In this document: piece after piece, positions 37,698-45,530 of the stretch | Layout: each line of letters starts with the position of its first letter | How positions within the stretch are numbered: the first letter of the stretch is position 1 | From: Rhodanobacter humi | GTDB lineage: Bacteria; Pseudomonadota; Gammaproteobacteria; Xanthomonadales; Rhodanobacteraceae | Reading direction: 5' to 3' | Assembly (NCBI RefSeq): GCF_041107455.1 | Contig: NZ_JBGBPY010000001.1 | Location: 1,860,001 to 1,924,000 of the forward strand | DNA length: 64,000 bases | The notes under the pieces: generated by a model | What the model was told of the DNA's origin: nothing | Database searches by the model: none | The model's input: only the letters and a program-made list of their open reading frames with translations | Made by a program: the position numbers and the translations under genes

Positions 37698-40145
37698 ATG
37701 CGCCGATTGCTGCTCGCCGGCCTGATCGCCCTCGCCACGCTGCCCGCGGCGAGCTTCGCCGCCCCCGCGACACCGAGCGCTGCCGGCGCACCGCTGGACC
37801 TGGCCACCATCATGGCCAGCCCCGACTGGATCGGCCACGCGGTGGAGAGTCCGTACTGGAGTGTGGACGGCAAGAGCCTCTACTACACGCTGAAGCGCGA
37901 CGGCGATAGCGTGCGCGATCTCTATCAGGTGAGCGCGACGGGCGGTGCGGCGACGAAGCTGGACCCTGCTGCGATGGCGCAGGCCGACGGCCCCGCGGTG
38001 TACGACCGCAGCCACACGCATGCCGCCTTCATCCTGCACGGTGACGTGTTCCTGGTCGATCTCGCCAGCGGCCGCCGCGTGCAGGTCACACGCACGCCGC
38101 AGCCGGAATCCGCGCCGCAGTTCTCCGCCGACGGCCGCACGCTGCAGTTCCGCGACGGCAACGACTGGTACGGCTACGACCTCGCCAGCGGCGTCACTTC
38201 ACCCGCGGCGATCCTGAAGTTCGCCGACGACCCGCAAGCGAAAAAACCCGACGCGCTGGAACGCCAGCAGCTGGAACTGTTCAGCACGCTGCGCGAGATG
38301 AAGGCCGACCGCGACGCGCACCGCGCGCAGCAGCAGGCGCTGGAAGCCGCCGACGCCAGCCGCGCGCCGCAGCCGTTCTGGCTGGGCGACAAGGTCAAGG
38401 CGGTGGACACCGAGCTGTCGCCCGATGGCCGCTGGATGCTGGTGATCACCGAGCCCGCGCACCACGACGACGGCAAGGCCCCGGGGGTGATCCACTACGT
38501 CACCGACTCCGGCTATACCGAGTTGCAGAAGGCCCGCGACTACGTGGGCCGCGACGATCCGGCGCCGCAGTCGCTGCTGCTGCTCGATCTCGCCGCGCAC
38601 AAGGTCTGGCCGCTCGCCACCGACACTCTGCCCGGCATCAAGGACGACCCGCTGAAGGCGATCCGCGACCGGACCATCGCCACGCTGGAAAAGGCCGGCC
38701 ACGCGGACGAAGCCAAGGCGCTGAAGGCGCCCGCGGTGCGCCCGGTCACCATCGCCAACCAGGGCAGCGGCGGCGGCATCGTGTGGAGCGAGGACGGCAG
38801 CCAGGCCGCCGTGCAACTGCGCGCGATCGACAACAAGGACCGCTGGATCGCCAGCGTCGATTTCGCGAACCACGCGCTGGTGGCGCAGGACCGCCTGCAC
38901 GACAACGCCTGGATCAACTGGAGCTTCAACGACTTCGGCTGGCTCAAGGACGGCCGCACGCTGTGGTACCTCAGCGAGGCCAGTGGCTGGTCGCGGCTCT
39001 ACGTGAAACCGCTGGACGGCAAGGCCAGTGCGCTCACCGACAACACGCGCTACGAAATGAGCCAACCCGCGCTCAGCCCCGACGGCAAGTGGTTCTACCT
39101 GCTGGCGAACAAGACCGCGCCGCACAGCTACGACGTCTACCGCGTGCCTGCAAGCGGCGGCGAGCTGGCGCGCGTGACGCAGTACGAAGGCGTGGACGAT
39201 TTCACGCTGTCGCCCGAAGGCAACCAGCTCGCCGTGCTGCATTCCGCGCCATACCTGCTCAGCCAGCTCGCGGTGCAGAACGCCGGCGGCGGCACGCCAC
39301 GCGAACTCACCGACACCATGAAGAGCGCGTACACCGCGCGCGCCTGGATCCAGCCGCAGTTCGTCGAGGTACCCTCCAGCCACGGCGCCGGCACGGTCTA
39401 CGCGAAGTACTACGGCCCCGCGAACGAAACCGATTCGCCTGATTCACGCCCCGCGGTGCTCTTCGTGCACGGCGCGGGCTACCTGCAGGACGTGTCGAAG
39501 CAGGAGACGTATTACATCCGCGAGCAGATGTTCCAGAACCTGCTGGTGCAGCAGGGCTACGTGGTGCTGGACCTGGACTACCGCGGCTCCGCCGGCTACG
39601 GCCGCGACTGGCGCACCGCGATCTACCGCAACATGGGCCATCCGGAACTGGAAGACCTGCTCGACGGCAAGGCCTGGCTGGTCAAGCACCACGGCGTCGA
39701 CCCGAAACGCGTGGGCATCTACGGCGGCAGCTACGGCGGCTTCATGACCGAGATGGCGCTGCTGCGCGCACCCGGCGAATTCGCGGCCGGCGCCGCGTTG
39801 CGCCCGCCGTCGGACTGGGTCACCTACAACCACGAGTACACCTCGAACATCTTGAACGACCCGCAGCTCGACCCCGAGGCCTACAAGACGAGTTCTCCGA
39901 TCGAATACGCGCAGAACCTGCAGGATCCGCTGCTGATCGAACACGGCCTGATCGACGACAACGTGCTGGCCAGCGACTCGATCCGCCTGTACCAGCGCTT
40001 CGTCGAACTGCACAAGAAGGACTTCTGGATCTCGCTGTACCCGCTGGAACGCCACGACTTCAAGCACGCCGACGACTGGTACGACGAGTACCGGCGCATC
40101 GACGAGTTGTTCAGTACGTATGTGAAGCAGCGTCCGGCGCAGTGA
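37698..40145 (+). CDS. S9 family peptidase (DPP-IV/acylaminoacyl-like), exported
   Basis: This 815-residue enzyme has a signal peptide (MRRLLLAGLIALATLPAASFA) and a beta-propeller. The catalytic domain has the nucleophile in GIYGGSYGGFMTEMA, Asp in GLIDDNVL, and His in LERHDFKHAD. The DYRGSAGYGRDWR motif is typical of S9B/S9C. It presumably trims dipeptides from periplasmic peptides. AGGAA precedes the ATG. Its last 35 bases overlap the convergent TlpA-fusion gene. Confidence 0.94.
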   Translation: MRRLLLAGLIALATLPAASFAAPATPSAAGAPLDLATIMASPDWIGHAVESPYWSVDGKSLYYTLKRDGDSVRDLYQVSATGGAATKLDPAAMAQADGPAVYDRSHTHAAFILHGDVFLVDLASGRRVQVTRTPQPESAPQFSADGRTLQFRDGNDWYGYDLASGVTSPAAILKFADDPQAKKPDALERQQLELFSTLREMKADRDAHRAQQQALEAADASRAPQPFWLGDKVKAVDTELSPDGRWMLVITEPAHHDDGKAPGVIHYVTDSGYTELQKARDYVGRDDPAPQSLLLLDLAAHKVWPLATDTLPGIKDDPLKAIRDRTIATLEKAGHADEAKALKAPAVRPVTIANQGSGGGIVWSEDGSQAAVQLRAIDNKDRWIASVDFANHALVAQDRLHDNAWINWSFNDFGWLKDGRTLWYLSEASGWSRLYVKPLDGKASALTDNTRYEMSQPALSPDGKWFYLLANKTAPHSYDVYRVPASGGELARVTQYEGVDDFTLSPEGNQLAVLHSAPYLLSQLAVQNAGGGTPRELTDTMKSAYTARAWIQPQFVEVPSSHGAGTVYAKYYGPANETDSPDSRPAVLFVHGAGYLQDVSKQETYYIREQMFQNLLVQQGYVVLDLDYRGSAGYGRDWRTAIYRNMGHPELEDLLDGKAWLVKHHGVDPKRVGIYGGSYGGFMTEMALLRAPGEFAAGAALRPPSDWVTYNHEYTSNILNDPQLDPEAYKTSSPIEYAQNLQDPLLIEHGLIDDNVLASDSIRLYQRFVELHKKDFWISLYPLERHDFKHADDWYDEYRRIDELFSTYVKQRPAQ

Positions 40146-40956
40146 GCGTCGCCGGCTGCGGCGCGATGCGCCGCAGCCGGTCGGCCAGGGTGGCGCGCGA
40201 CAGTTCGCCCATGTGCTGGTCGCGCAGGATGCCGTCGGCGTCCAGGAACAACGTGGTGGGATAGCCGTGCACGCCGTAACGGGCGGACAACTCGAGCTTG
40301 CCATCGATCAGCACCAGTTGCGGCGCCAATCGCTCCCGGCGCAGATAGTCCGCCACGGTCGCGGCGTCTTCGCCTTGGTCGGCGAACACGAAGCGCAGCT
40401 GCGGCATCCGACGCTGCGCCTCCACCAGCATCGGCAATTCGCTGCGGCACGGCCCGCACCAGGTGGCCCAGAGGTTGACGACCAGCGGCTTGCCGCGCAG
40501 CGACTGCATGACCACCTCGTGCCCTTCAAGATCGCGCAGCACCACGGCGGGCATGGGCTGCCGCGTCGCCTCGCGAAGGAGCTGCGCCGTCAGCGTGGCG
40601 AAGCCCCAGGCCGCCAAGCCCGCCAGCGCACCCGCGGCCAGTGCCTTGCGCAGGGTGGGACGACGCCAGCCGATCAGCAGCGCCGCCAGCACCAGGCCGA
40701 CCAGCCCGGCCGCGGGATCGAAGCCGCCGTCGCGCAGGTTGAGGATGCCGAACGGCTGCTCCAGATATTGCTGCCGCCAGCGCAGCACGTAGGCCACGCG
40801 CGCCAGCAGCAGGCCGGCGATCAGGGCCAGGTACAAGGCGGCGCCGGCGTCGGGCAGGCCGCGCTTGCGCAGGAAGCCGGCGGTGGCGAGCGCGGCGACC
40901 AGGCCGAACAGCAGGGCGATCAGGCCGGTGGAAAAAGCGAAAGGACCGAGGTTCAC
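40111..40956 (-). CDS. TlpA-type thioredoxin with Lgt-like membrane domain
   Basis: This 281-residue protein has an N-terminal membrane domain (about 1-125). It recalls prolipoprotein diacylglyceryl transferase in the pattern VAYVLRW and GGFDPAAGLVG, but is too short for catalysis. A periplasmic TlpA/thioredoxin domain follows, with the active site Cys167-Gly-Pro-Cys170 (WATWCGPC) and cis-Pro in YGVHGYPTT. It probably reduces disulfides or cytochrome haem-binding cysteines. Last gene of the sulfur operon, 9 bases after tauE. Confidence 0.88.
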   Translation of the reverse strand: MNLGPFAFSTGLIALLFGLVAALATAGFLRKRGLPDAGAALYLALIAGLLLARVAYVLRWRQQYLEQPFGILNLRDGGFDPAAGLVGLVLAALLIGWRRPTLRKALAAGALAGLAAWGFATLTAQLLREATRQPMPAVVLRDLEGHEVVMQSLRGKPLVVNLWATWCGPCRSELPMLVEAQRRMPQLRFVFADQGEDAATVADYLRRERLAPQLVLIDGKLELSARYGVHGYPTTLFLDADGILRDQHMGELSRATLADRLRRIAPQPATLTAPDAASHTY

Positions 40957-40965
40957 AAGCGGCGC

Positions 40966-41733
40966 TCAGAAATGCAGGTTGCGCACCAGCATGTACACGG
41001 CCACGGCCACGATGGCCAGCGCGAACACCAGGTTGAGCGCGCCACGAGTGCGCGCCAGACGCCGCGCGAGGCGGGCACCGAGCCAGCCGCCGACGATGCC
41101 GCCGGCCACGAACAGCGCGGCCACGCGCCAGTCGACCAGGCTGGAGGCGGCGTAGTTGATCGCGGTGGTGGAGGCGAACGCGCCCACCGCGACCAGCGAG
41201 CTGCCGATCGCCGCGATGATCTCCATGCCGCTCGCGAAGATCAGCCCCGGCACGATCAGGAAGCCGCCGCCGATGCCGAAGAAGCCGGACAACATGCCCG
41301 CGCCGAAACCGGTGGCGCCGAGCCGGGGAAACAGCCGCGGCTTCGGGTAACCGCTTTCCGCGCCGTTGCGCCGGCCGCGCAGCATCAGCACCGCCACCAC
41401 CAGCATCAGGACCGCGAACAGCACGAGCAGATGGTGACCATCCACGCGCTTGCCCAGGCTGGAGCCGGTGAATGCACCCAGCACACCGGCCGCCGCGAAC
41501 GCCAGCGCGGCCGGCCAGCGCACGTGGCCGGCGCGCGCGTGCGGGAACAGGTTCGCCCAGGCGTTCGCGCCCACCGCCACGGCGCTGGTGCCGATCGCCA
41601 GGTGCGGGTCGGGCAGGCCCACCACGTAGAGCAGCATCGGCGTGGCGAGGATGGAACCGCCGCCGCCGATCAACGCCAGCGAGAAGCCCACCAGCCCGCC
41701 GCAGGCCAGCGCAAGCAGGTCGGCGGACAGCAT
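40966..41733 (-). CDS. TauE/SafE sulfite exporter family protein
   Basis: This 255-residue membrane protein with about eight helices shows the two-fold TauE repeat: GLVGFSLALIGGGGSILATP in the first half and FGAGMLSGFFGIGGGFLIVP in the second. The family exports sulfite or sulfonates across the inner membrane. The start ATG shares one base with the preceding stop (TGATG). Its position beside thiosulfate genes suggests removal of sulfite or import of a sulfur compound. Confidence 0.92.
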   Translation of the reverse strand: MLSADLLALACGGLVGFSLALIGGGGSILATPMLLYVVGLPDPHLAIGTSAVAVGANAWANLFPHARAGHVRWPAALAFAAAGVLGAFTGSSLGKRVDGHHLLVLFAVLMLVVAVLMLRGRRNGAESGYPKPRLFPRLGATGFGAGMLSGFFGIGGGFLIVPGLIFASGMEIIAAIGSSLVAVGAFASTTAINYAASSLVDWRVAALFVAGGIVGGWLGARLARRLARTRGALNLVFALAIVAVAVYMLVRNLHF

Positions 41734-42164
41734 CAGCGCAGCGCACCCGGTGCGCGACGCAGCACCGCGGGGTGCAACACGTAGCCGGCATCGGCGGCGA
41801 TGCGTTGGAGGCTTTCGGCATCCAGCGTGTCCGCCATCGCCAACGCCCACAGGTGGATCGAGCGCGTGCCCGTGCGGCAGAACGCCAGCACCGGCGCGGG
41901 CAGCGTGCGCATCGCCTCGGCGAACGCGGCGACATCGGCGTCGCGCCATTGCCCGGAGACGACGGGGATGTGACGCCACGCGAGGCCATGCGCGGCCGCG
42001 GCCTGCACGAGTTCGGCACTGGCCGGCTGGTCTGCCGTCTCGCCGTCAGGACGGTTGCAGACCAGGCTGCGCCAGCCTTGCGCGGCCAGCGCGGCGATGT
42101 CGTCCGCATCGAGTTGCCCGGCCACGCCGAACGCGGGCGTGAGGCGATGCACGGGCGTGCTCAT
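41733..42164 (-). CDS. TIGR01244 family sulfur transferase/phosphatase (Blh-like)
   Basis: This 143-residue protein begins MSTPVHRLTPAFGVAGQLDADD and has the P-loop AFCRTGTRSIHLW (C-x5-R) shared by dual-specificity phosphatases and TIGR01244 proteins. In other bacteria this domain is fused to the persulfide dioxygenase Blh and linked to sulfide oxidation. It overlaps tsdA by ATGA at its start and tauE at its end. It probably handles a sulfur intermediate. Confidence 0.85.
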   Translation of the reverse strand: MSTPVHRLTPAFGVAGQLDADDIAALAAQGWRSLVCNRPDGETADQPASAELVQAAAAHGLAWRHIPVVSGQWRDADVAAFAEAMRTLPAPVLAFCRTGTRSIHLWALAMADTLDAESLQRIAADAGYVLHPAVLRRAPGALR

Positions 42165-43108
42165 TTCGCCGTCCCGCTGCCGAGCAGGTGACCGTTCACC
42201 GTGGTGCCGTACAGCGACATCGGGGTGTCGTGGTACTTCGCGCGGGTGGCGGCGACATCGCCGGCGTAGCGCGGATCCTGCGGGCGCTCATGCGCGTCCA
42301 TGTACATCGCCACGTCCCAGGCGTCCTGGTCGCTGAGCGTGCCGCCGCGGCTGAGCGGCATGTTCGCCTTGATGAAGGCGGCGGCGTTGTCGAGCTCGTG
42401 CATGCCCGCGCCCCAGTTGAAGGACTGCGGCCCCCACAGCGGCGGGAACACGTTGCGCCCGGCCACCTGCTGGCCCTGGCCGTTGGCGCCGTGGCACAGC
42501 GCGCAGTCCTTCGCGTAGACCGCGGCGCCGCGCGCGTAGTCGGGCGGCTGCGGCGGCTTGAAGCCCTGCTTGGGGTAACCCGCGCCGGCCAGTTTCTCGC
42601 CCGTGGGCGCGCCCTTCGCCATCCACCACGCGTAGGTTTGCAGCGCCACGATCACGTCGCTGTCCAGTGGCGGCGCCTTGCCGTTCATGCTGAAACGGAA
42701 GCAACCCTGCAGGCGTTCGCCGAAGCTGTTCACGCGGCCGTTCTTCTTGCGGTACTGCGGGTACACGCCCCACGCGCCCCACAACGGCGCGGAGTTCGCG
42801 AGACGACCCGCGTCGAGGTGGCAGTTGCTGCAGCTGAGGCCGTTGCCCACGTAGTCGTGCGCGTGTTCCGGCGTGTCGGTGAAGATCGCCATGCCGCGGC
42901 GGATCTCGTCGCCCAGCGGGCCGGTGGGAATAGCGGACTCGGCGGGTGGCGTGAACGCCGGCGGCGCCTTGGCCTGCGCCGGCTCACTCGTCGTTTTCGC
43001 GACGCTGGCGGCTGGCGCGGGCTTCGCGGCGGCCGGCGCTTCGGGCGCCGGATGCGAACACGCAGTGAGCACCAGCGCGCCGAGCAGCATGATCGGCAAA
43101 TGTTTCAT
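42161..43108 (-). CDS. tsdA: TsdA-like thiosulfate dehydrogenase, di-haem lipoprotein
   Basis: TsdA oxidises two thiosulfates to tetrathionate in the periplasm. This 315-residue protein has a lipobox (LTAC, Cys17) and a Pro/Ala linker. Two haem sites follow: Cys93-Ser-Asn-Cys96-His97 in NGLSCSNCHLDAGR, and Cys202-Ala-Leu-Cys205-His206. Between them YRKKNGRVNSFGERLQGCF matches the TsdA signature; Cys136 is a candidate haem ligand, since TsdA uses Cys/His ligation. It overlaps both neighbours by ATGA. A lipid anchor is a variation from soluble TsdA. Confidence 0.87.
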   Translation of the reverse strand: MKHLPIMLLGALVLTACSHPAPEAPAAAKPAPAASVAKTTSEPAQAKAPPAFTPPAESAIPTGPLGDEIRRGMAIFTDTPEHAHDYVGNGLSCSNCHLDAGRLANSAPLWGAWGVYPQYRKKNGRVNSFGERLQGCFRFSMNGKAPPLDSDVIVALQTYAWWMAKGAPTGEKLAGAGYPKQGFKPPQPPDYARGAAVYAKDCALCHGANGQGQQVAGRNVFPPLWGPQSFNWGAGMHELDNAAAFIKANMPLSRGGTLSDQDAWDVAMYMDAHERPQDPRYAGDVAATRAKYHDTPMSLYGTTVNGHLLGSGTAK

Positions 43109-43755
43109 GGCGTGCTCCCTGTGGCCGGCAGCGGCTGCGCGGCGAACCAGCCGGCCACGGCCTGGATCTCCTGCGGCGTGAGCTGCTTCGCGACGTGCTG
43201 CATCAGCGCCAGCGGATCGTTGTGGCGCGTGCCCTGCTGCCATGCGCGCAGCTGCGCTTCGATGTAGGCCGCGGGTTGGCCGGCCAGCGGCGGGAAGCTC
43301 GCGCCCACGCCCACGCCGCCGGGCGCGTGGCATTGCACGCAACCTGGCAGCTCGCGACTCCAGTCGCCGCGCGTGGCCAGCCGTTCGCCCTTGGCATCGG
43401 GTGCCGTTGCCGGCTTGGCGAAGCGCGCGGGCAGCGGCATCGCGCTGTAGTACTTCGCCAGGGCCGCGCGCTCGTCTTCGCTGAGCGCGCTGGCGTTCGG
43501 CTGCATCACCGAGTTCGCACGCGTGCCGTTCGCGAAATCGTCGAGCTGGCGCTGCAGGTAGGCCGCATCGAGCCCGGCGAGGCGCGGATAGCCGGTGGCT
43601 TCCATGCCGCCACCGTCGACACCGTGGCAGGCCATGCAGGGCGCGGCGCCCTTGCCGTTGCCTTGCTTGACGATCTTGGCGGCACTCGTGGCGGCATCGG
43701 TGGCGCCGGCGACCAGTGGCGCCAGCAGAGCGAGCAGGGCAAGGATGCGCAGCAT
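43105..43755 (-). CDS. Di-haem cytochrome c4-like protein, TsdB-like electron acceptor
   Basis: This 216-residue protein has a signal peptide (MLRILALLALLAPLVAGA) and two c-type haem motifs, CMACHG and CVQCHA, one in each half with a repeated fold (YPRLAGLDAAYLQRQL ... FPPLAGQPAAYIEAQL). This is the c4 arrangement. TsdB, the partner of TsdA in some sulfur bacteria, is a c4-type cytochrome, so it probably accepts electrons from the adjacent TsdA. GAGGT precedes the ATG at 43755. Confidence 0.86.
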   Translation of the reverse strand: MLRILALLALLAPLVAGATDAATSAAKIVKQGNGKGAAPCMACHGVDGGGMEATGYPRLAGLDAAYLQRQLDDFANGTRANSVMQPNASALSEDERAALAKYYSAMPLPARFAKPATAPDAKGERLATRGDWSRELPGCVQCHAPGGVGVGASFPPLAGQPAAYIEAQLRAWQQGTRHNDPLALMQHVAKQLTPQEIQAVAGWFAAQPLPATGSTP

Positions 43756-43763
43756 GGCAGACC

Positions 43764-44702
43764 TCACTTCAGCGGCTGGAAGCCGTACTTGCGGTAGATC
43801 GCCTGCGCCGTCGGGCTCTGCATGAAGGCGAGGAAATCCTTGGCCGCCTGCGGATGCGGTGCGGCCTTCAGGCGCACGGCGGTATAGGTGGCGACGGCAT
43901 TCTGCGCCGCGGGGATCGCCACCGTCTCGACCGGGTGATGCAGGATCTGCTCTTGGAAGTACGCCTCGGTGGACCACACCGGCGCTGCGTCCGACTCGCC
44001 CTGCAGCACGCGCAGCGGCGACTGCCGGTGGTGGATGGTGGTGAGGAAGGTGCTGCCGTCCTGCACCTTGGTCACCATGACCGCGTGGTCCAGCGTCTCG
44101 CCGCCGGCCTTGCGGTAGCCGGCCTCGATCTGCTTCGCGATGCCTTCCCAGGCCGGGTTCGGCATGCTCACCCGCACGTCGGGGCGGCCGAGATCCTTCA
44201 GCCCTTCGATGTGCTTGGGATTGCCCTTCGCCACCAGGATCGCCAGCGGGTTGCGCGCGTAGTCGGCGCTGGCGGCGAACCAGCCGTGTTCCTTCTGCAG
44301 GCGCTCGACCGCGCCCTTTCCGGCCGTATAGACGTCCGGCTTCAGCGCGAGGCGCAGGTTGCCCATCACCAGCGCGCCGCTCTCGATCTGCTTCGCCAGG
44401 ATGCCGGGTGGCAGCGTTTCCACGAACACGCGCTGGTACGCGGGGTGCGCCGCCTTGAACGCGGCGACCAGGTCGTGCACTACCATGAACTGGTTGCCGG
44501 CGAAGAACACCGTGAGCTGCGGATCGACCACGTCACCGTGCAGGTCGGCGATGGCGTCGAACGGCGGCACGCTGAATTGCAGGCCGGCGGGTGGCGGGTT
44601 CCAGGGGGGGAGGTAGTCGGGTTGGGTTTGGGTGGCGGCCTGGGCGGTGACGCAGGTTGCGGCCAGCACGAGGGCAGCCATCCATGAGTGTGTTTGCTTC
44701 AT
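43764..44702 (-). CDS. Orphan periplasmic substrate-binding protein
   Basis: This 312-residue protein has a signal peptide (MKQTHSWMAALVLAATCVTAQA) and the PBP_like/ModA-type fold. Features include TVFFAGNQFMVVHDLVAAF near residue 60, RNPLAILVAKGNPKHI, and a C-terminal AKDFLAFMQSPTAQAIYRKYGFQPL. Molybdate and tungstate binders have this shape, but no ABC permease or ATPase is nearby. It is first in the compact sulfur operon, 8 bases before the c4 gene. Ligand unknown: an oxyanion such as tetrathionate is conceivable. Confidence 0.8.
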   Translation of the reverse strand: MKQTHSWMAALVLAATCVTAQAATQTQPDYLPPWNPPPAGLQFSVPPFDAIADLHGDVVDPQLTVFFAGNQFMVVHDLVAAFKAAHPAYQRVFVETLPPGILAKQIESGALVMGNLRLALKPDVYTAGKGAVERLQKEHGWFAASADYARNPLAILVAKGNPKHIEGLKDLGRPDVRVSMPNPAWEGIAKQIEAGYRKAGGETLDHAVMVTKVQDGSTFLTTIHHRQSPLRVLQGESDAAPVWSTEAYFQEQILHHPVETVAIPAAQNAVATYTAVRLKAAPHPQAAKDFLAFMQSPTAQAIYRKYGFQPLK

Positions 44703-44724
44703 CGGTTTTCCCCAAAAGCAACAG

Positions 44725-44900
44725 AGCAAGAGCGCTTGCTTGATGCCAAAAAAGTGCGTCCTGCACTTTTTTGGCTCGCCGAGTCCGGCAAGGCCGGACT
44801 CGGCTCCGCTCGAACAGGCGCGTGCCGCGCCTGTTCGACGTCGGGCCATCCATGGCCCGGCTGATGCCCCTGTAACCCGATGGGTTACAGGGGCATCAGC
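44725..44900. repeat. Array of six packed inverted repeats
   Basis: Six inverted repeats tile this stretch nearly end to end: 44725-44740 (6-bp arms), 44745-44775 (13-bp arms, GCCAAAAAAGTGC), 44778-44804 (12-bp, GCCGAGTCCGGC), 44810-44838 (13-bp, TCGAACAGGCGCG), 44842-44859 (8-bp, CGGGCCAT), 44860-44900 (19-bp, GCTGATGCCCCTGTAACCC). All arms pair perfectly, and the arm sequences are unrelated to each other. The last one contains the end of the dsrE-like gene. Role unknown: termination, mRNA processing or a structured RNA. Confidence 0.9.
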
Positions 44901-45424
44901 GCATAGCCCTGCTGCTGCAGTTCGGTGATCGTGGTGAGCGCGGACAGCGCCACCTCCACGTCCTTCGCCACCCAGGCGTCCTCGAAGTGGTTCTCGATCA
45001 CCGCCTGCCCGCACACCGCCACCGTGACGCCGGCCTTGCGCAGCTGCGCGATCGCGGCGAGGTTGGGGTTGGCCACGCCGAACTTCGCGCGGTAGTGCGC
45101 GTCGTCCAGCACCAGCGCGGTGGCCGGGCCGTAGGCGATGGCGACGAACTTCAGGTGGGCTAGCGGCACGCCCGAAGCGGCGTACAGGTTCACCGTGCGC
45201 GCCACGCGCTCCAGCGCGGGATTGACGTGGTCGGGCTTGTCACTCGGCTTGGTCATCGAGAACACCACCTTGTAGGTGGCGTTGCGGTCGGGCAGGTAGG
45301 CCGCGTGCGGCACCGGGTGGAACGCGCCGGCGGCGGTGATGGGGGGCGCCGGGTTGTCGGCCGCCATCGCAGCGGCGGGCAGCAGGCTGAGCACGAGCAA
45401 TCCGGAGAGCAGCGAACGTAGCAT
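44885..45424 (-). CDS. Exported DsrE-family protein
   Basis: This 179-residue protein has a signal peptide (MLRSLLSGLLVLSLLPAAAMA) and a DsrE/F-like domain (YKVVFSMTKPSDK, LKFVAIAYGP, LRKAGVTVAVCGQAVIEN). The Cys in VAVCGQA is a candidate sulfur-carrying residue. DsrE-like proteins move persulfide sulfur; periplasmic versions are often found beside sulfur-oxidation genes. Its last codons and TAA lie in the 19-bp hairpin. It precedes the sulfur operon by 182 bases. Confidence 0.87.
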   Translation of the reverse strand: MLRSLLSGLLVLSLLPAAAMAADNPAPPITAAGAFHPVPHAAYLPDRNATYKVVFSMTKPSDKPDHVNPALERVARTVNLYAASGVPLAHLKFVAIAYGPATALVLDDAHYRAKFGVANPNLAAIAQLRKAGVTVAVCGQAVIENHFEDAWVAKDVEVALSALTTITELQQQGYALMPL

Positions 45425-45530
45425 GGCGACCTCGATGCGTGGCGACGCGGATGAGCGACGCCGCATGCTAGGCCGGCCCGCATCGATAAGCCAAGACGGT
45501 TTTGATGATGGTGACGATAAACACGTCTTA

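Noticed and set aside
40590-40956. True prolipoprotein diacylglyceryl transferase
   Set aside because: The domain is only about 125 residues and lacks the Lgt signature and periplasmic head; the rest is thioredoxin.
44725-44900. CRISPR array
   Set aside because: The units are inverted repeats of different sequence, not identical direct repeats with spacers. No cas genes are present.
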